A stretch of 64,000 nucleotides of DNA, from contig NZ_JAQIIX010000002.1 in NCBI RefSeq assembly GCF_036946495.1, positions 1,674,001 to 1,738,000 on the forward strand, given 5' to 3'. The DNA is from Mycolicibacterium neoaurum. Lineage in GTDB: Bacteria; Actinomycetota; Actinomycetes; Mycobacteriales; Mycobacteriaceae. The position numbers and the translations under genes are program-made. The first letter of the stretch is position 1. Every line of letters starts with the position of its first letter. This document shows, in pieces, positions 52,470-60,584 of the stretch. Below the pieces are notes generated by a model. The model did not search any database. It was not told where the DNA came from and saw only the letters and a list, made by a program, of their open reading frames with translations.

Positions 52470-54023
52470 CTACGGGTGGGCGTGGTGGCGATCGCGTCGA
52501 AACAGCGGCACTGTGCGACAGATGGTGTCGAGGTTGCGGCCGGCAGTCATGACCGTGCCATCGGGTCGCACGACTGCGCCCGCGAGATGCCGGCGGCGCA
52601 ACCATCGATCCAGGTCGGACCCTGCCGCAGCGTAGACAGCACATGCACCCCGGAAAGTGATGGTCTCCTGTTGCGCAGCGGTCAGAGCGATATTGGTGAC
52701 TACACCGAAGCGTGGTCCGAGATGTTCGTCGAGGCGGATGCCGTTGTCGAGCAGTGAATTCGGACACAACTGCCCAGCAATGCCACCTGGTCGCAGCGAG
52801 CGCCGCACCATCGACGAGGAGTGCAGCGACGGAGTGCGGGAGTCGACGACCTTCGCTCTCAGTCCCGGTACCACATGCAGGTACGGCAGCAACACCGATC
52901 GCGCCGCGGCACCGATCCGGCCTCCTGAGGTCATGGCCCGGCCCACGTTGAGCGCCAGCGAGATCATGTGCCGTGCGTGTGGGCGACGCTCGGTCTCGTA
53001 ACTGTCGAGCACGCTCGGTGCAAGATGTCGGTGGTGCACGCCGGCGATCTTCCACGCCAGATTCATCGCGTCACGCAGACCGGCTCCCATGCCCTGGCCG
53101 ATGAACGGCGGTGTCAGGTGCGCGGCATCACCGAGCAGGAACGTGTTCCCGCGGCGCCAACGGTCGGCGAGTTGCGCTCGGAATGTGTACTCCGCGGTGC
53201 GAATCAGACGTAGCGAGGCGTCGTCGACACCTCGCATCCAGGGCGCGATCAACGGACGAAGTTCGGTCAAGGTGGCGTAATCGTCGACCGACTCGTGGTC
53301 CAGCAGGCGGAACTCCCAGCGGTAGCGATCGGGACCGATCCGCATGTACGTCCCGGCTCGATGCTCGTCACAGAGCTGATGCACGCCCTCCCACTGCTGT
53401 AGGTCGGCATCGGTCGCGATATCGACCACCAGCCAGCGTTGATCGAACCTCATGCTGCGCATCTCGGCGCCGATCGCCTTGCGGACAATGCTGTTCGCCC
53501 CGTCGCAGCCCAGCACGAAGTCCGCGCCGATCACCGAATCCTGGCCGGTCGCGCGGTTACGCACATGGAGGCGGAGCGGACTGCCGGTGGTCAGCACGTC
53601 GACGACCTCTGTGTCACCCCGAAACTGCGCGTGCCGATACCGAGTCAGATTGTTTCGCAACACTTCTTCGAGTTGCGGTTGGTCGAACATGTTCGCGGCC
53701 GGGAACCCGTTCCGCGTGACCCGCGTATCGCGCCGGAATCGCGCCAGCACGGTCATGTCACTGTCGATCAGTTGGAGGCCACGGGCCGGCCAGGCGATGC
53801 CGGCGAACTCTTGCGCGACCCCGAGGCGCCCCAGGATGCGGTAGACCTCATCGTCGAGATGGACCGCCCGAGGTTGCGGGTAGACCTGCGACCACCGGTC
53901 CAGCACCAACGTCTCGACGCCGTATTGGGCCAGCAGTGTCGCGGCCGTGATTCCCGTGGGACCGCCACCGACTATCACCACCGGCACGTGCTCGACGGAC
54001 TCCTGTTGCGTAAAGCCGCTCAC
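52470..54023 (-). CDS. FAD-dependent class A aromatic monooxygenase (MhpA-like), copy 2
   Basis: 517 residues with GGGPTG (19-24), the DG-type CDGANSIVRKAIG and the GD motif LLGDAAHLTPPFIGQG. It clearly belongs to the same family as the gene at 49591-51204 but is diverged over most of its length, so the two probably act on different intermediates. ATGA overlap with the acyl-CoA synthetase stop. Confidence 0.92.
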   Translation of the reverse strand: MSGFTQQESVEHVPVVIVGGGPTGITAATLLAQYGVETLVLDRWSQVYPQPRAVHLDDEVYRILGRLGVAQEFAGIAWPARGLQLIDSDMTVLARFRRDTRVTRNGFPAANMFDQPQLEEVLRNNLTRYRHAQFRGDTEVVDVLTTGSPLRLHVRNRATGQDSVIGADFVLGCDGANSIVRKAIGAEMRSMRFDQRWLVVDIATDADLQQWEGVHQLCDEHRAGTYMRIGPDRYRWEFRLLDHESVDDYATLTELRPLIAPWMRGVDDASLRLIRTAEYTFRAQLADRWRRGNTFLLGDAAHLTPPFIGQGMGAGLRDAMNLAWKIAGVHHRHLAPSVLDSYETERRPHARHMISLALNVGRAMTSGGRIGAAARSVLLPYLHVVPGLRAKVVDSRTPSLHSSSMVRRSLRPGGIAGQLCPNSLLDNGIRLDEHLGPRFGVVTNIALTAAQQETITFRGACAVYAAAGSDLDRWLRRRHLAGAVVRPDGTVMTAGRNLDTICRTVPLFRRDRHHAHP

Positions 54024-55906
54024 GGTTCGGTGATCTCGTGATTCACCGCGAACGATTTCACCGTCCGCTCCACAGCGGCGCGGTCCGCGGTCGCTGCCAG
54101 GTCGATCATGACTACCGGCACTCCTGCGTCGACCGTGCCGCGGACGCTGAGCACCCCTGCGTGATCGCTCAACGCCTCGGCCACAGCATGTTCGGCAGCG
54201 ATGGCACGAAGCGGTACCTTGTAAGGCTTGCCGACGTCGGTGACCGGTATCGCGTCGATGACCGTGACGCTCTTCGGCGCCGCGGCGCGTTCGGTGATGT
54301 GCTCAGCGGCGAAGGCCGCCAATTCATCGCCGGTGACGGTGGCACCGGGTCGGACGGTGACGAATCCGACCGGTACCTCACCAGAGTGGACGTCGGGTCG
54401 CGCCACGGCTGCGGCCGCGGTGACGTCGGGATGAGCCAACAGCGCGTCCTCGATGATTGCGGGATCGATGTTGTGGCCGCCACGAATGATGAGGTCCTTG
54501 GCCCGGCCCGCGAGGTAGATGAAACCCTCCTCGTCGACACGTGCCAGGTCTCCGGTGTCGAGCCAACCGTCGCGCAGTGCACCGCGACCGTCGAGCACGT
54601 AACCGTCCTCGGTACGTTCGCTCACATAGCCGGGAAAAACCGTTGGCCCACTGATGGCCAGTGTGCCGACGTGACCAGGTGAAACATCCTGCCAAGAACC
54701 ATCTTCGGCGGTCTCGACGACGCGGAGTTGCTGGTACGGCATGCGCTGTCCTACCGATCCGGGTCGAGGATGGTCGGCGAAGCTGCGCGCACTGGCGCAT
54801 GTCGCCTCGGTGAGCCCGTATCCCTCGACCAGATTCACACCCGTGGCGCTGAGGAAGTCGTGGCGCACGGTGTCGGGTAACGCGGAGGCACCCGACACCG
54901 CCGAGGTCAGCGTCGTGATGTCGGCATCGACCGGAATCTGGGCGAGCACCGCATAGACGGTCGGTACAGCGCTCATCGCCGACAACCGGTAGTGCTCCAC
55001 GATCTTCCAAAAGTGTTGATAAAGGCCCATATCGCGGTATCCGAGCGGCCCTGCCCACACCACCGACCGGCCGCGCAGTAAGGGTGCCAGCAGGGTGACC
55101 AGCAGCGCGTTGACGTGGAACAGCGGCAGCGCCGCGAACACCACCGCATCATCGGCGAGGTCTGCGCTGAGCGCCACCATCCAGGCGTCGGCCACTTCGT
55201 TGCCATGGGTGTGCGCGGCCAGTTTGGGCATTCCGGTGGTTCCGCCGGTATGAAACAGCGCGGCCAACTGGGCTGGATCCGGGGTGCCGTCCCCGAGCGG
55301 TTGCGGGTCTTGTTCGGCCGCAAGTGCCGACAGATAGCCGACGGTGATACCCGGCAATGCCGGCGGCGCTTGAGGTTCATCGTCGGCCAGTGTCGGCCGC
55401 ACCAGCAGCACGGTGTCGAGCAGACCGGCATCAGCCAGAATGGCCGCGCGTTCGACACCTCTGGGGTCCAGGTCAGGTGCTGCGGTGATCAACAGGCGAG
55501 CACCTGAGAGTCTGGCCAACTCGAGAACGTGCTCGTCTGACAGAGATCCGTTGATGGGTACCGCGATGCCGGCGGCCTGCGCCGCCAGTGTGGCGGTGAT
55601 CAGTTCGTCGCAGTTCGGACTGATCAGCAGCACCGCGCTCGCGCGGTCGACTCCGCACTGGCGTAGTGCTTTTGCGGTCCGCGTGACATCCTCGGCAAGT
55701 TGGCGGAAGGTGCGGCGGGCGCTCCTCTGATAGTCGGCCCCCTCCGGCAGAACGGTGATCGCGGTGCGGTCAGGCCACAGCCGTGCGGCCCGCAGGACCA
55801 CGTCGTAGGTGGACTCCGGGAGTCCACGACTCTGCAAGGGCACCTGCTCGATGGAAGGAAGGTCCTGAGGCGATTGGGCGGCAGGCCACAACAGATCGGC
55901 GTTCAT
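54020..55906 (-). CDS. AMP-binding acyl-CoA synthetase
   Basis: 628 residues of the ANL superfamily. Core motifs: P-loop HTGGTTGMPKLA (A3), EGYGLTEAT (A5), GWLDTGDLARVDEEGFIYLAGR (A7/A8) and the C-terminal Lys in VTDVGKPYK (A10). It activates a carboxylic acid to its CoA thioester through an acyl-AMP. Coupled on both sides by 4-bp overlaps (FAH gene upstream, monooxygenase downstream). Likely substrate: an aliphatic or aryl acid from the ring-cleavage pathway. Confidence 0.93.
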   Translation of the reverse strand: MNADLLWPAAQSPQDLPSIEQVPLQSRGLPESTYDVVLRAARLWPDRTAITVLPEGADYQRSARRTFRQLAEDVTRTAKALRQCGVDRASAVLLISPNCDELITATLAAQAAGIAVPINGSLSDEHVLELARLSGARLLITAAPDLDPRGVERAAILADAGLLDTVLLVRPTLADDEPQAPPALPGITVGYLSALAAEQDPQPLGDGTPDPAQLAALFHTGGTTGMPKLAAHTHGNEVADAWMVALSADLADDAVVFAALPLFHVNALLVTLLAPLLRGRSVVWAGPLGYRDMGLYQHFWKIVEHYRLSAMSAVPTVYAVLAQIPVDADITTLTSAVSGASALPDTVRHDFLSATGVNLVEGYGLTEATCASARSFADHPRPGSVGQRMPYQQLRVVETAEDGSWQDVSPGHVGTLAISGPTVFPGYVSERTEDGYVLDGRGALRDGWLDTGDLARVDEEGFIYLAGRAKDLIIRGGHNIDPAIIEDALLAHPDVTAAAAVARPDVHSGEVPVGFVTVRPGATVTGDELAAFAAEHITERAAAPKSVTVIDAIPVTDVGKPYKVPLRAIAAEHAVAEALSDHAGVLSVRGTVDAGVPVVMIDLAATADRAAVERTVKSFAVNHEITEP

Positions 55907-56841
55907 GCGTGGCGCACCGTCAGCCGCTGCACACCGAGATCGATGGCCCCGTCATCGGTTCCGATCGATGCTTCGACAATGTCGCCGTGCTGCAGGTACT
56001 TCGGGTTGTTGGCTTGGCGGGAGAAGAAAGCCTTCCATTTCACCGCGGGCGGCAACAGGTTTCCGATGATCTCGATGGGTTTGGGCGGGGCGACCAGCGC
56101 GGTGCCGGCCGGGGTCCCCGTCAGCACGAGATCGCCCGCGGCGAGGTCTTGGAACCGAGCGAGTGATTGCAGTGCCTGGAGCGGGCGGTACAGCATGTCG
56201 CCTTCGACCAGCGCGTTCTGGCGTTCTTCGCCGTTGACCGACAGCGTGAGCCGCAGATCGGCGAACCGCGCCAGTTCGGCGGCATCCAGGAGCACCAGCG
56301 CAGGCCCGACCGGGGTGAAGGTCGGGTACGACTTCGCCTCGTAGAACTGGGTTTGGGGAAGTTGGATGTCACGGGCGGAGACGTCGTTGGTGATTGTGAG
56401 TCCGGCGATGACGTCGGCGAGATCGTGCTCCGTCACGGTGGAGCCGGCTGGGACATTGCGCCCGATGACGAGACCGATCTCGACTTCGTAGTCCAGCAGC
56501 CCGACGTGTGCTGGACGCACGATCTCCCCGAACGGCCCGGTGATGGACGCCGATGATTTGCGAAAGAACGTCAGCGGCACCGTCTTCGGGTCCATCCCTG
56601 AATCCTTGACGTGGGACTCGAAGTTCGTCATCTGCGCGATCACCCGGCATGGCGCGGTCACCGGCGAGAGCAACGTGAGCTCGTCGACGGACACCGTGTC
56701 ACCACCGGCGGCGGCCGCGTCGATGGCGGCGCGATCGGCGAGTAGATCGGCCGTGGTGGTCGCCGAGGTGACGATGCGGGCAGCGCCGGCGGGGGTGTGG
56801 ACCCACCAACCCTCGGAGGTACGCAGCACAGACGTGGTCAT
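55903..56841 (-). CDS. Fumarylacetoacetate hydrolase (FAH) family protein
   Basis: 312 residues. Metal-site segments YEVEIGLVIG and NDVSARD, followed by LTGTPAG, define the FAH/hydratase-decarboxylase fold. ATG at 56841 overlaps the dioxygenase stop (ATGA). In meta-cleavage pathways such enzymes hydrolyse C-C bonds or handle the 2-hydroxydienoate after extradiol cleavage, which fits its place directly after the dioxygenase gene. Confidence 0.92.
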   Translation of the reverse strand: MTTSVLRTSEGWWVHTPAGAARIVTSATTTADLLADRAAIDAAAAGGDTVSVDELTLLSPVTAPCRVIAQMTNFESHVKDSGMDPKTVPLTFFRKSSASITGPFGEIVRPAHVGLLDYEVEIGLVIGRNVPAGSTVTEHDLADVIAGLTITNDVSARDIQLPQTQFYEAKSYPTFTPVGPALVLLDAAELARFADLRLTLSVNGEERQNALVEGDMLYRPLQALQSLARFQDLAAGDLVLTGTPAGTALVAPPKPIEIIGNLLPPAVKWKAFFSRQANNPKYLQHGDIVEASIGTDDGAIDLGVQRLTVRHA

Positions 56842-57980
56842 GAGATCGCTACTTTCAGTAGGCCGACGAGGCGGTTGAGATCGAATTCGTTGTTCGCGCG
56901 CAGCGCGTTGACCATCGAGGTCACCTGATGCGGTACCGCACGCGGGCTGGCGTCGAGGAAGTCCTTTGTCGCCGGTGGCCCCCACTGGGCCAATCCGGAT
57001 GCGGTGAACGGGGCCCAGCCGGGCTCGAGCGTGTTGTCGAACATGTCACCATCGGCGAAGTGTTCGACAAGGAACCCATCCGGATCACGCCAGTAGTCGA
57101 ACAATTGGCTGCCCTGAATGTGGCGACCGATGCCCCACGACCGGAAGTAGCCGCGCTCACGCAGGTATTCACCGCCGGCGGCCAACGCGTCGAGATCACT
57201 GACCTCGTACGCCGAGTGCACGTACTGATTCGCCGGCCCCAACGCCAGCGCCAGCGTGTGGTGATCCGCCGGAGTGGTGCCGCGATCGCACCGGATGAAA
57301 CTCATCGCCGGACCGCGCGCCCGCTGCCCCGGGAAGAACAGGAAGTCGCTGACGATCATCCCGAACGTGTCCAGATACCAGTTGAGCGTCTTCAGATAGG
57401 TGGTGGACTGCAAGACCACGTGACCCAACCGCTGAACGCGTGTCGGCACCCGCGGCGGACGGACGGTGTCGTTGATGCGCGTCAGGGCCTGCCCGGTATT
57501 GAGGATCTGCGGCGTCTGAACAGGCTGGCCCGGCAACTCGTGCATGCCGGCGACAACCTTGACCGCCATCCCGCTCGGATCGGTCAGCTGCACCGCCGTC
57601 CCACCGATGGATTCCGGAAGCGCGCGCAACGGGGCGCCGGTCTTGTCGGCCAACCGCAGCACGTCGACCTCGTCGGCGGCCCGCAGAGCGAGTCCCGCGA
57701 ACCGGGTTCGCTTGCCGCGACGCAGGATCACACACGGGCTGCCGGCTTGCGTGCCGCGTAGTTGGACCTCGTGCGGCTCGCGCAGCGCGATACCGAATCC
57801 GAAGGCACGCGCGAAGGCTTCGGCCCGGATCAGATCGGGCTTGTCGAACTCCAACCAGGCGATGTCCGCGACACGAATGAGCGGATTCTTCACCCGCCCT
57901 GGATGTTCATCGCGCAGCGCGCCGTGTTCGCTGTGCAGGTCCTTGTGGCCGTCCTGACGCGGCTCTGCTGCCTGGGCCAC
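56838..57980 (-). CDS. VOC-type extradiol ring-cleavage dioxygenase
   Basis: 380 residues, a two-module glyoxalase-fold enzyme (BphC/HsaC/catechol 2,3-dioxygenase class). The C-terminal module has the Fe(II) ligands H187 (RLGHVVL), H241 (DHHTLAL) and E306 (FLVEHF). A GTG at 57980 with a strong AGGAGGTG site is the start. It opens a catechol-type ring next to the hydroxyls using O2. First gene of the operon, behind two tandem operators and divergent from TetR. Confidence 0.92.
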   Translation of the reverse strand: MAQAAEPRQDGHKDLHSEHGALRDEHPGRVKNPLIRVADIAWLEFDKPDLIRAEAFARAFGFGIALREPHEVQLRGTQAGSPCVILRRGKRTRFAGLALRAADEVDVLRLADKTGAPLRALPESIGGTAVQLTDPSGMAVKVVAGMHELPGQPVQTPQILNTGQALTRINDTVRPPRVPTRVQRLGHVVLQSTTYLKTLNWYLDTFGMIVSDFLFFPGQRARGPAMSFIRCDRGTTPADHHTLALALGPANQYVHSAYEVSDLDALAAGGEYLRERGYFRSWGIGRHIQGSQLFDYWRDPDGFLVEHFADGDMFDNTLEPGWAPFTASGLAQWGPPATKDFLDASPRAVPHQVTSMVNALRANNEFDLNRLVGLLKVAIS

Positions 57981-58004
57981 GCTGCACCTCCTCGAATCGA
58001 CTTC

Positions 58005-58062
58005 TGATGAAATCGTCACATACGCCTATTCAGTCAGTCAAGGTGAGTTGACGAAATCCTCA
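58005..58062. promoter_or_regulatory. Two tandem TetR-type operators between the aromatic operon and tetR
   Basis: TGATGAAATCGTCA (58005-58018) and TGACGAAATCCTCA (58049-58062) are two copies of a 14-bp imperfect palindrome (TGAYGA..TCNTCA), in the same orientation and 44 bp apart centre to centre, about four helical turns. One lies next to each divergent start, so the TetR product can repress both directions. Confidence 0.65.
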
Positions 58063-58090
58063 GAATTGCCGCGACTGCTACCATCGCGCC

Positions 58091-58819
58091 ATGGATCTGC
58101 CCGAGCGCGGTATTGCCGCAGCTGCGGATGCGCCGGTCAGTCGCCTGGAGCGACGCAAACTGCGTACCCGTCGCGCCTTGATACGCGCGGCTCAGGGCTT
58201 CATCGCTCACGGAAAGACGAGCGTGCCGATCCTTGAAATCACCCAGGCGGCCGATGTGGGCATGGGGTCGTTCTACAACCACTTCGCCACCAAGGAAGAA
58301 CTTTTCGATGCGGCATTGGCCGATGCCCTCGACGATCTCGGCGCCCTGCTCGACACATTCACCGGTGCCATCTCCGACCCCGCCGAGGCCTTTGCGGCCA
58401 ACTACCGGTTGAGCGGCCGGCTGTTTCGCTACCGTCCTCAGGAAGCAGCATTGCTGCTCGCGCACGGCGGCTCACTGATTCTGTCGAATCGTGGATTGTC
58501 GCCCCGCGCGCTACGGGACATCACCGCAGCTATCGATCAGGGTCGATTCACGATCGACGATCCGGAGTTGGGCCTCGCCATCGCCGGAGGCATGTTCGTC
58601 GGGTTGGCCACACTGCTGCGGGAGCGGCCCGAACGCGACACTGCCGAGACTGTCGATGCCGTGACCGAACGTCTGTTGCGAACGCTCGGCATGACGCCCA
58701 AGCAGGCCCGAACACTCTGTCAGAAAGAGCTTCCGGATATCTCAGTGCTTCATGATTCACCCGACCGGTGGCCTGCGCTCATGGCCCCCGAAACCCCTGC
58801 TGGTTCCAGCGATGACTAG
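58091..58819 (+). CDS. TetR family transcriptional regulator
   Basis: 242 residues. The helix-turn-helix (about 20-72) shows LEITQAADVGMGSFYNHFATKEELF; the remainder is the ligand-binding domain. ATG at 58091 without an obvious ribosome site, possibly leaderless as is common in mycobacteria. Divergent from the aromatic operon, which it most likely represses until a pathway intermediate binds. Its TAG stop overlaps that of the XRE gene. Confidence 0.92.
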   Translation: MDLPERGIAAAADAPVSRLERRKLRTRRALIRAAQGFIAHGKTSVPILEITQAADVGMGSFYNHFATKEELFDAALADALDDLGALLDTFTGAISDPAEAFAANYRLSGRLFRYRPQEAALLLAHGGSLILSNRGLSPRALRDITAAIDQGRFTIDDPELGLAIAGGMFVGLATLLRERPERDTAETVDAVTERLLRTLGMTPKQARTLCQKELPDISVLHDSPDRWPALMAPETPAGSSDD

Positions 58820-59340
58820 GAAGCACGCACCGGTGTGGTGATGACGACCACCGCCTCGGCAGCACCGTCGACGGTGGCATACCGATGGCGGCGATCGCTC
58901 GACCAACTGAACGCGTGTCCCTCCTCGATCAGAGTTTCCTGACCGATCGGGCCGGCGAGCACCCGTCCGGCAACCACGGTGAGATGTTCCCGCGCACCGA
59001 CACCGTGCGACGGCGAGACGTGCTCGGCCCCAGCGGGAAACTCCAAGCGAAAGACCTCGACGGTGACCTTGGGCAAGCTCCGCACGGACAGCAGGACCGC
59101 CCGCATCCCACCCGCGGCGGCCGAAAGAACCCCGGTGCCCTCGCCGACCAGCGCCGTCAGGGGCACGTCGAGGGGTGCGCTCAGGGCGTAGAGGGTCTCG
59201 ATCGTGGGATTGCGTTTGCCGGATTCGATCTCGGACAGCGAACCCTTCCCCACGCCGGCACGACGCGCCAGTTCCGAGAGGCTGAGGCCCCGCTCCACCC
59301 GTAACTCCCGCAGTCGGCGACCGATGTCTCCAGCATTCAT
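58816..59340 (-). CDS. XRE-family HTH and cupin domain transcriptional regulator
   Basis: 174 residues: HTH_XRE at about 5-60 (LRELRVERGLSLSELARRAGVGKGSLSEIESGKRNPTI-like helices) and a C-terminal cupin sensor domain (about 95-170). ATG at 59340; an upstream in-frame start at 59364 lies in the operator. Its stop and that of the convergent tetR share the tetranucleotide CTAG. Divergent from benE across 56 bp with two inverted repeats, the usual sign of direct control. Confidence 0.92.
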   Translation of the reverse strand: MNAGDIGRRLRELRVERGLSLSELARRAGVGKGSLSEIESGKRNPTIETLYALSAPLDVPLTALVGEGTGVLSAAAGGMRAVLLSVRSLPKVTVEVFRLEFPAGAEHVSPSHGVGAREHLTVVAGRVLAGPIGQETLIEEGHAFSWSSDRRHRYATVDGAAEAVVVITTPVRAS

Positions 59341-59352
59341 GGGGCCACGGTA

Positions 59353-59388
59353 CGTTCTACACACAGAACGTTCCGTTAACAGAACGGA
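59353..59388. promoter_or_regulatory. XRE operator region between the regulator and benE
   Basis: Two inverted repeats side by side: CGTTCT-6-AGAACG (59353-59370) and TCCGTT-5-AACGGA (59372-59388). They nearly fill the 56-bp gap. They probably bind the XRE-cupin regulator and overlap both promoters. Confidence 0.6.
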
Positions 59389-59396
59389 GACCGCAG

Positions 59397-60575
59397 GTGG
59401 AAAATGGCGTATCGAGAGCTGTGCCGGTGTCCGCCGGGGTGGTGTGCGCCCTCGTCGGCTTCACATCGTCGTTCGCGGTGGTCCTTGCGGGGTTGCGTGC
59501 TGCGGGGGCGAATTCAGACCAGGCGGCGTCGGGTCTGACGGCGTTGAGCCTGGCGATGGGCGTGTCCTCCATTCTCTTGGCCTGGAAGTTCAGGATGCCG
59601 ATCACCAGCGCATGGTCGACGCCGGGTGCCGCGCTGCTCATCAGCACCGGCGCGACGGCCGGCGGATGGCCCGCCGCCGTCGGCGCGTTCCTCGTCACCG
59701 CCGTGCTTCTGCTGGCCACCGGGCTGTGGCCAGCGCTGGCTCGCGTGATCGCCCGCATCCCGAACTCGGTGGCTCAGGCGATGCTGGCGGGGGTGCTGCT
59801 GCCGTTGTGCATCGCGCCAGTGACCGCGCTGGCCGGCGATCCGGTCGTGATTGGCCCGGTGCTGGTGGTGTGGCTGGTCGTGTCCGTGATCCGGCCCCGC
59901 TGGGCGGTACCGGCGGCATTCGGCGTTGCACTTCTGGTACTCGCGGTGGCGCTCGCACGGGAAAAGTCGGCACCACCGGCATCAGCGTGGATACCGCATC
60001 TGCAGGTGACCGCGCCCAGTCTCACTGTTGCAGCCGTCACTGGCATTGCACTACCGCTCTACATCGTCACGATGGCCGCACAGAACATCCCCGGTGTCGC
60101 GGTGATGAGCGGATTCGGCTACCAGATCCCCTGGCGTCCAGCGCTTTCGGTCACGGGATTCGCCTCGCTGGTGGCGGCACCGTTCGGTGGTCACGCCGTC
60201 AACCTGGCCGCCATCAGCGCCGCTTTGGCGGCCGGACCGGACGCCGACCCCAACCCTCGGCGTCGCTGGATTGCCGCAGTCACCACCGGAGTTGTGTATT
60301 GCGCGCTCGGCGTGGCGTCGACGGGACTGGCGTTGGCCGTGCTCGCGGCCCCAGCCGGCCTCGTGCAAGCGGTCGCCGGGATCGCCCTGCTCAGTGCATT
60401 CGCCGGTGCCTGCGCCGGTGCCATGGCGGACGAGTCTGCGCGTGTCCCGGCTGCAGTGACCCTCGTCGTCGCAGCCTCGGGAACGACGGTCGCAGGGGTT
60501 GGTTCCGCGTTCTGGGCACTACTGGTGGGCGTGATCGCCCACCGGCTTCTCAAATCGGCCGCGACGCGCACCTGA
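59397..60575 (+). CDS. benE: BenE family benzoate:H+ symporter
   Basis: 392 residues, almost entirely hydrophobic (about 11-12 spans). Family segments include the LTALSLAMG span region, SAWSTPGAALL and TMAAQNIPGVAVM with an adjacent PFGGHAVNLAAISAA, the substrate-site helix break of the BenE/NCS2-like fold. GTG at 59397 with GGAGACC 6 bases upstream. It imports benzoate or a related aromatic acid, which fits the neighbouring aromatic catabolic operon. Confidence 0.92.
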   Translation: MENGVSRAVPVSAGVVCALVGFTSSFAVVLAGLRAAGANSDQAASGLTALSLAMGVSSILLAWKFRMPITSAWSTPGAALLISTGATAGGWPAAVGAFLVTAVLLLATGLWPALARVIARIPNSVAQAMLAGVLLPLCIAPVTALAGDPVVIGPVLVVWLVVSVIRPRWAVPAAFGVALLVLAVALAREKSAPPASAWIPHLQVTAPSLTVAAVTGIALPLYIVTMAAQNIPGVAVMSGFGYQIPWRPALSVTGFASLVAAPFGGHAVNLAAISAALAAGPDADPNPRRRWIAAVTTGVVYCALGVASTGLALAVLAAPAGLVQAVAGIALLSAFAGACAGAMADESARVPAAVTLVVAASGTTVAGVGSAFWALLVGVIAHRLLKSAATRT

Positions 60576-60584
60576 TCGAGCGGG

